Below are positions 62,435 through 64,000 of a stretch of 64,000 nt of DNA, piece after piece. Every line of letters starts with the position of its first letter. Position 1 is the stretch's first letter. Both the position numbers and the translations under genes were made by a program. The notes under the pieces were generated by a model. The model was not told the DNA's origin and ran no database searches. It saw only the letters and a list, made by a program, of their open reading frames with translations. Source of the DNA: DASRHT01 sp035650355 (GTDB lineage: Bacteria; Chloroflexota; Ktedonobacteria; Ktedonobacterales; Ktedonobacteraceae); the NCBI GenBank assembly GCA_035650355.1, contig DASRHT010000111.1:1-64000 (forward strand), given 5' to 3'.

Positions 62435-64000
62435 ATGATAAACGGCATGTTTCACAGACCGGCGCGCAGCTATCCCGATCCTTTGCCCCAGGAGGAGGTC
62501 GTTATTGCTGGCCCTCCCCCGCTGCAGCTTCAACAGCAATCGGGCGCGTGGCTTCAGTATCTGCTTCCCGCGATTAGTAGCCTGGGGTCAGTGCTGTTTT
62601 TTATTGCTGAACCCTCCGCGCTACACAATCCCATTACGCTGATCGCCATCGGCAGCATAGTGGTGACTTCGGTCCTCGTAGGTGTGCTCACGCGGGTGAT
62701 ACAATCGCGCAGCGCAAAGAAAATGCTCAAGGTACAACATAATAAGTATCGGGCCTACCTGGATGATCGCAAGAAGATGCTGGAGATGACGGTACAACAA
62801 CAGCGCGCCACGGCTGAACGGCTCCATCCTCCGCTCGAACAATTACAGATGCGCGTGCGCTTGCAAGAGTATCTCTGGGAACGTCGCTTGAACGATAACG
62901 ACTTTTTAACAGTGCGCGCCGGGACCGGCACTGTGCCGCTCTGCTGTCCACTTCGCCTGGACCTCGGCTCTAATATCTATGTTGACTATAATGCCGATGT
63001 CTTGAACGAAGCCCGTAGCCTTGAGGCGACGTATGCCCAGGTGAGCATGATGCCAGTGGTTATATCTTTGCGCTCGTTTGGCGCGCTCTCCATCTGTGGC
63101 AGGTCTGTCCAGACACGTATCTTGCTGCGCTCCATCCTCTGCCATACCGTGGTTCACCATGCCCCCGAAGATGTGCGCATTTTGAGCTACTTTCCTATCG
63201 AGGCTACGGCTGAATGGTCATGGCTTAAATGGCTGCCACATACCAGGCGATTGCGCCGGATCAAAAAAGAAAAGTTGGATGCACCCGAAATACTCAATAT
63301 GCTGGCTAATAGCGTGGAGGATTTCCGGCTGATGCTTGAAAGCCAGGTGTTGCCCGAGCTGGAACGACGCCGCAAATTGGGAAATGATTGGCACGATAAT
63401 AGAGCTATCGAGATGACCCGTCCCCATTTTATTGTGATTATCGATGGCTTCACACCCCAAAGCCCCGTCGCTCAAATTCCTATTATTGAAGAGTTGCTCC
63501 GTGCCTCTTCGCCCGGCGTCTCCGTCATCTGTCTGATCAACCAGCGCCTCCAGGAGCCATCTATCCTGCAAGCCCGCATAGAGATTGCAGCGTCGGGCAG
63601 CTTCACGATTGAGGAGACGATCCCGGGCGGGCGTCGGGTGCAGGATGTACAGATCGATTCTGCCGATATTGCCGCCTGCGAAAAGACTGCCCGCACCATG
63701 TCACCTCTAAAGCTCAATGAGAAGGGCGCACAGAGCGACCTCTCTCAGGATATTCGCCTGCTCGACCTGCTGGATGTTCATTTTGCTGATCAGGTCTCTA
63801 TTCGCGCGACCTGGCAAGCTCGCGCTCTCCCCAATATCCTGCACGTTCCCATCGGCATTAACGCCAATGGCGAACCATTGATGATCGATTTAAAGGAGGC
63901 CGCTCACGGTGGCATGGGGCCGCATGGGCTGGTTGTGGGCGCGACGGGTTCGGGCAAAAGCGAATTACTGCGTACAATAGTAACCAGCCTGGCAATCACG
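62435..64000 (+). CDS. Type VII secretion-like FtsK/SpoIIIE ATPase (EccC-like), N-terminal part
   Basis: 522 codons to the right edge, still open. The N-terminus RPARSYPDPLP and two transmembrane helices (about 38-85) match EccC/EssC proteins. A long cytosolic region follows, with RVRLQEYLWERRL and FIVIIDGF. The first ATPase domain begins GGMGPHGLVVGATGSGKSELLRTIV, Walker A near residue 505. EccC drives export of WXG100-type proteins. The missing part should hold two or three more ATPase modules. ATG 62435 is the first in-frame start; another lies 4 codons later. It is chromosomal, on the far side of tRNA-Thr from the element. Confidence 0.88.
   Translation, partial: MINGMFHRPARSYPDPLPQEEVVIAGPPPLQLQQQSGAWLQYLLPAISSLGSVLFFIAEPSALHNPITLIAIGSIVVTSVLVGVLTRVIQSRSAKKMLKVQHNKYRAYLDDRKKMLEMTVQQQRATAERLHPPLEQLQMRVRLQEYLWERRLNDNDFLTVRAGTGTVPLCCPLRLDLGSNIYVDYNADVLNEARSLEATYAQVSMMPVVISLRSFGALSICGRSVQTRILLRSILCHTVVHHAPEDVRILSYFPIEATAEWSWLKWLPHTRRLRRIKKEKLDAPEILNMLANSVEDFRLMLESQVLPELERRRKLGNDWHDNRAIEMTRPHFIVIIDGFTPQSPVAQIPIIEELLRASSPGVSVICLINQRLQEPSILQARIEIAASGSFTIEETIPGGRRVQDVQIDSADIAACEKTARTMSPLKLNEKGAQSDLSQDIRLLDLLDVHFADQVSIRATWQARALPNILHVPIGINANGEPLMIDLKEAAHGGMGPHGLVVGATGSGKSELLRTIVTSLAIT

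Overview
The window looks like chromosomal DNA from a GC-moderate, gene-rich soil bacterium of the Chloroflexota, most likely class Ktedonobacteria. That is an inference from gene style: a Pkn2-type kinase with a long Pro/Ser tail, an XRE-NB-ARC-TPR protein, several large STAND/TPR proteins, ECF sigma factors paired with odd anti-sigma-like partners, and a four-gene succinate dehydrogenase. No rRNA is present, so the rank cannot be fixed here.

Layout. 1-9.1 kb: the start of a Ser/Thr kinase; a small CxxC membrane protein enclosed by a perfect 50-bp inverted repeat; a one-protein two-component regulator; a membrane-anchored receiver; a VOC protein; and a minus-strand block (ECF sigma factor, Rieske protein with an anti-sigma-like N-terminus, YtkA-like protein, LolA-like lipoprotein). 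9.8-16.1 kb: sdhC-sdhD-sdhA-sdhB, an epoxide-hydrolase-like enzyme, and a membrane-bound molybdopterin oxidoreductase behind two tandem operator-like boxes. 16.2-22.4 kb: a 15-TPR protein, an asymmetric heterodimeric ABC exporter, and a coiled-coil protein. 22.6-25.3 kb: a three-gene type III CRISPR accessory cassette (CARF-HTH, Card1/Can2-like CARF nuclease, Csx15) with no array, Cas10 or adaptation genes in the window. 25.3-30.6 kb: a serine beta-lactamase-like protein, a leader with a 30-codon micropeptide, and an operon of an adenylate-forming enzyme, a membrane protein and a cupredoxin lipoprotein.

30.7-43.7 kb holds the most system-like unknown locus: a CHAT protease, divergent from a UPF1-like SF1 helicase and a winged-helix/helical-repeat protein, facing a second helical-repeat protein and a 1468-residue NACHT-type STAND NTPase. 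Three of these proteins share a related C-terminal repeat. 44-47.8 kb has a second STAND unit (XRE-NB-ARC-TPR) divergent from a membrane-anchored nucleoside phosphorylase-like protein. 47.9-52.3 kb is an ECF sigma - HEAT/membrane protein - two permeases - ATPase ABC operon. An adenosine deaminase-like gene follows.

53.9-62.1 kb is an AT-richer integrated element abutting tRNA-Thr(UGU). Its order (nuclease-like cargo, tiny membrane peptides, a 164-bp imperfect palindrome, rep, a small gene, xis, int, tRNA) resembles actinomycete integrative elements. Three of its genes are disrupted: a PD-(D/E)xK nuclease by an in-frame TGA, and rep and int each by a single-base frameshift, so the element is decaying or carries sequence errors. 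The right edge enters a type VII secretion-like FtsK/SpoIIIE ATPase.
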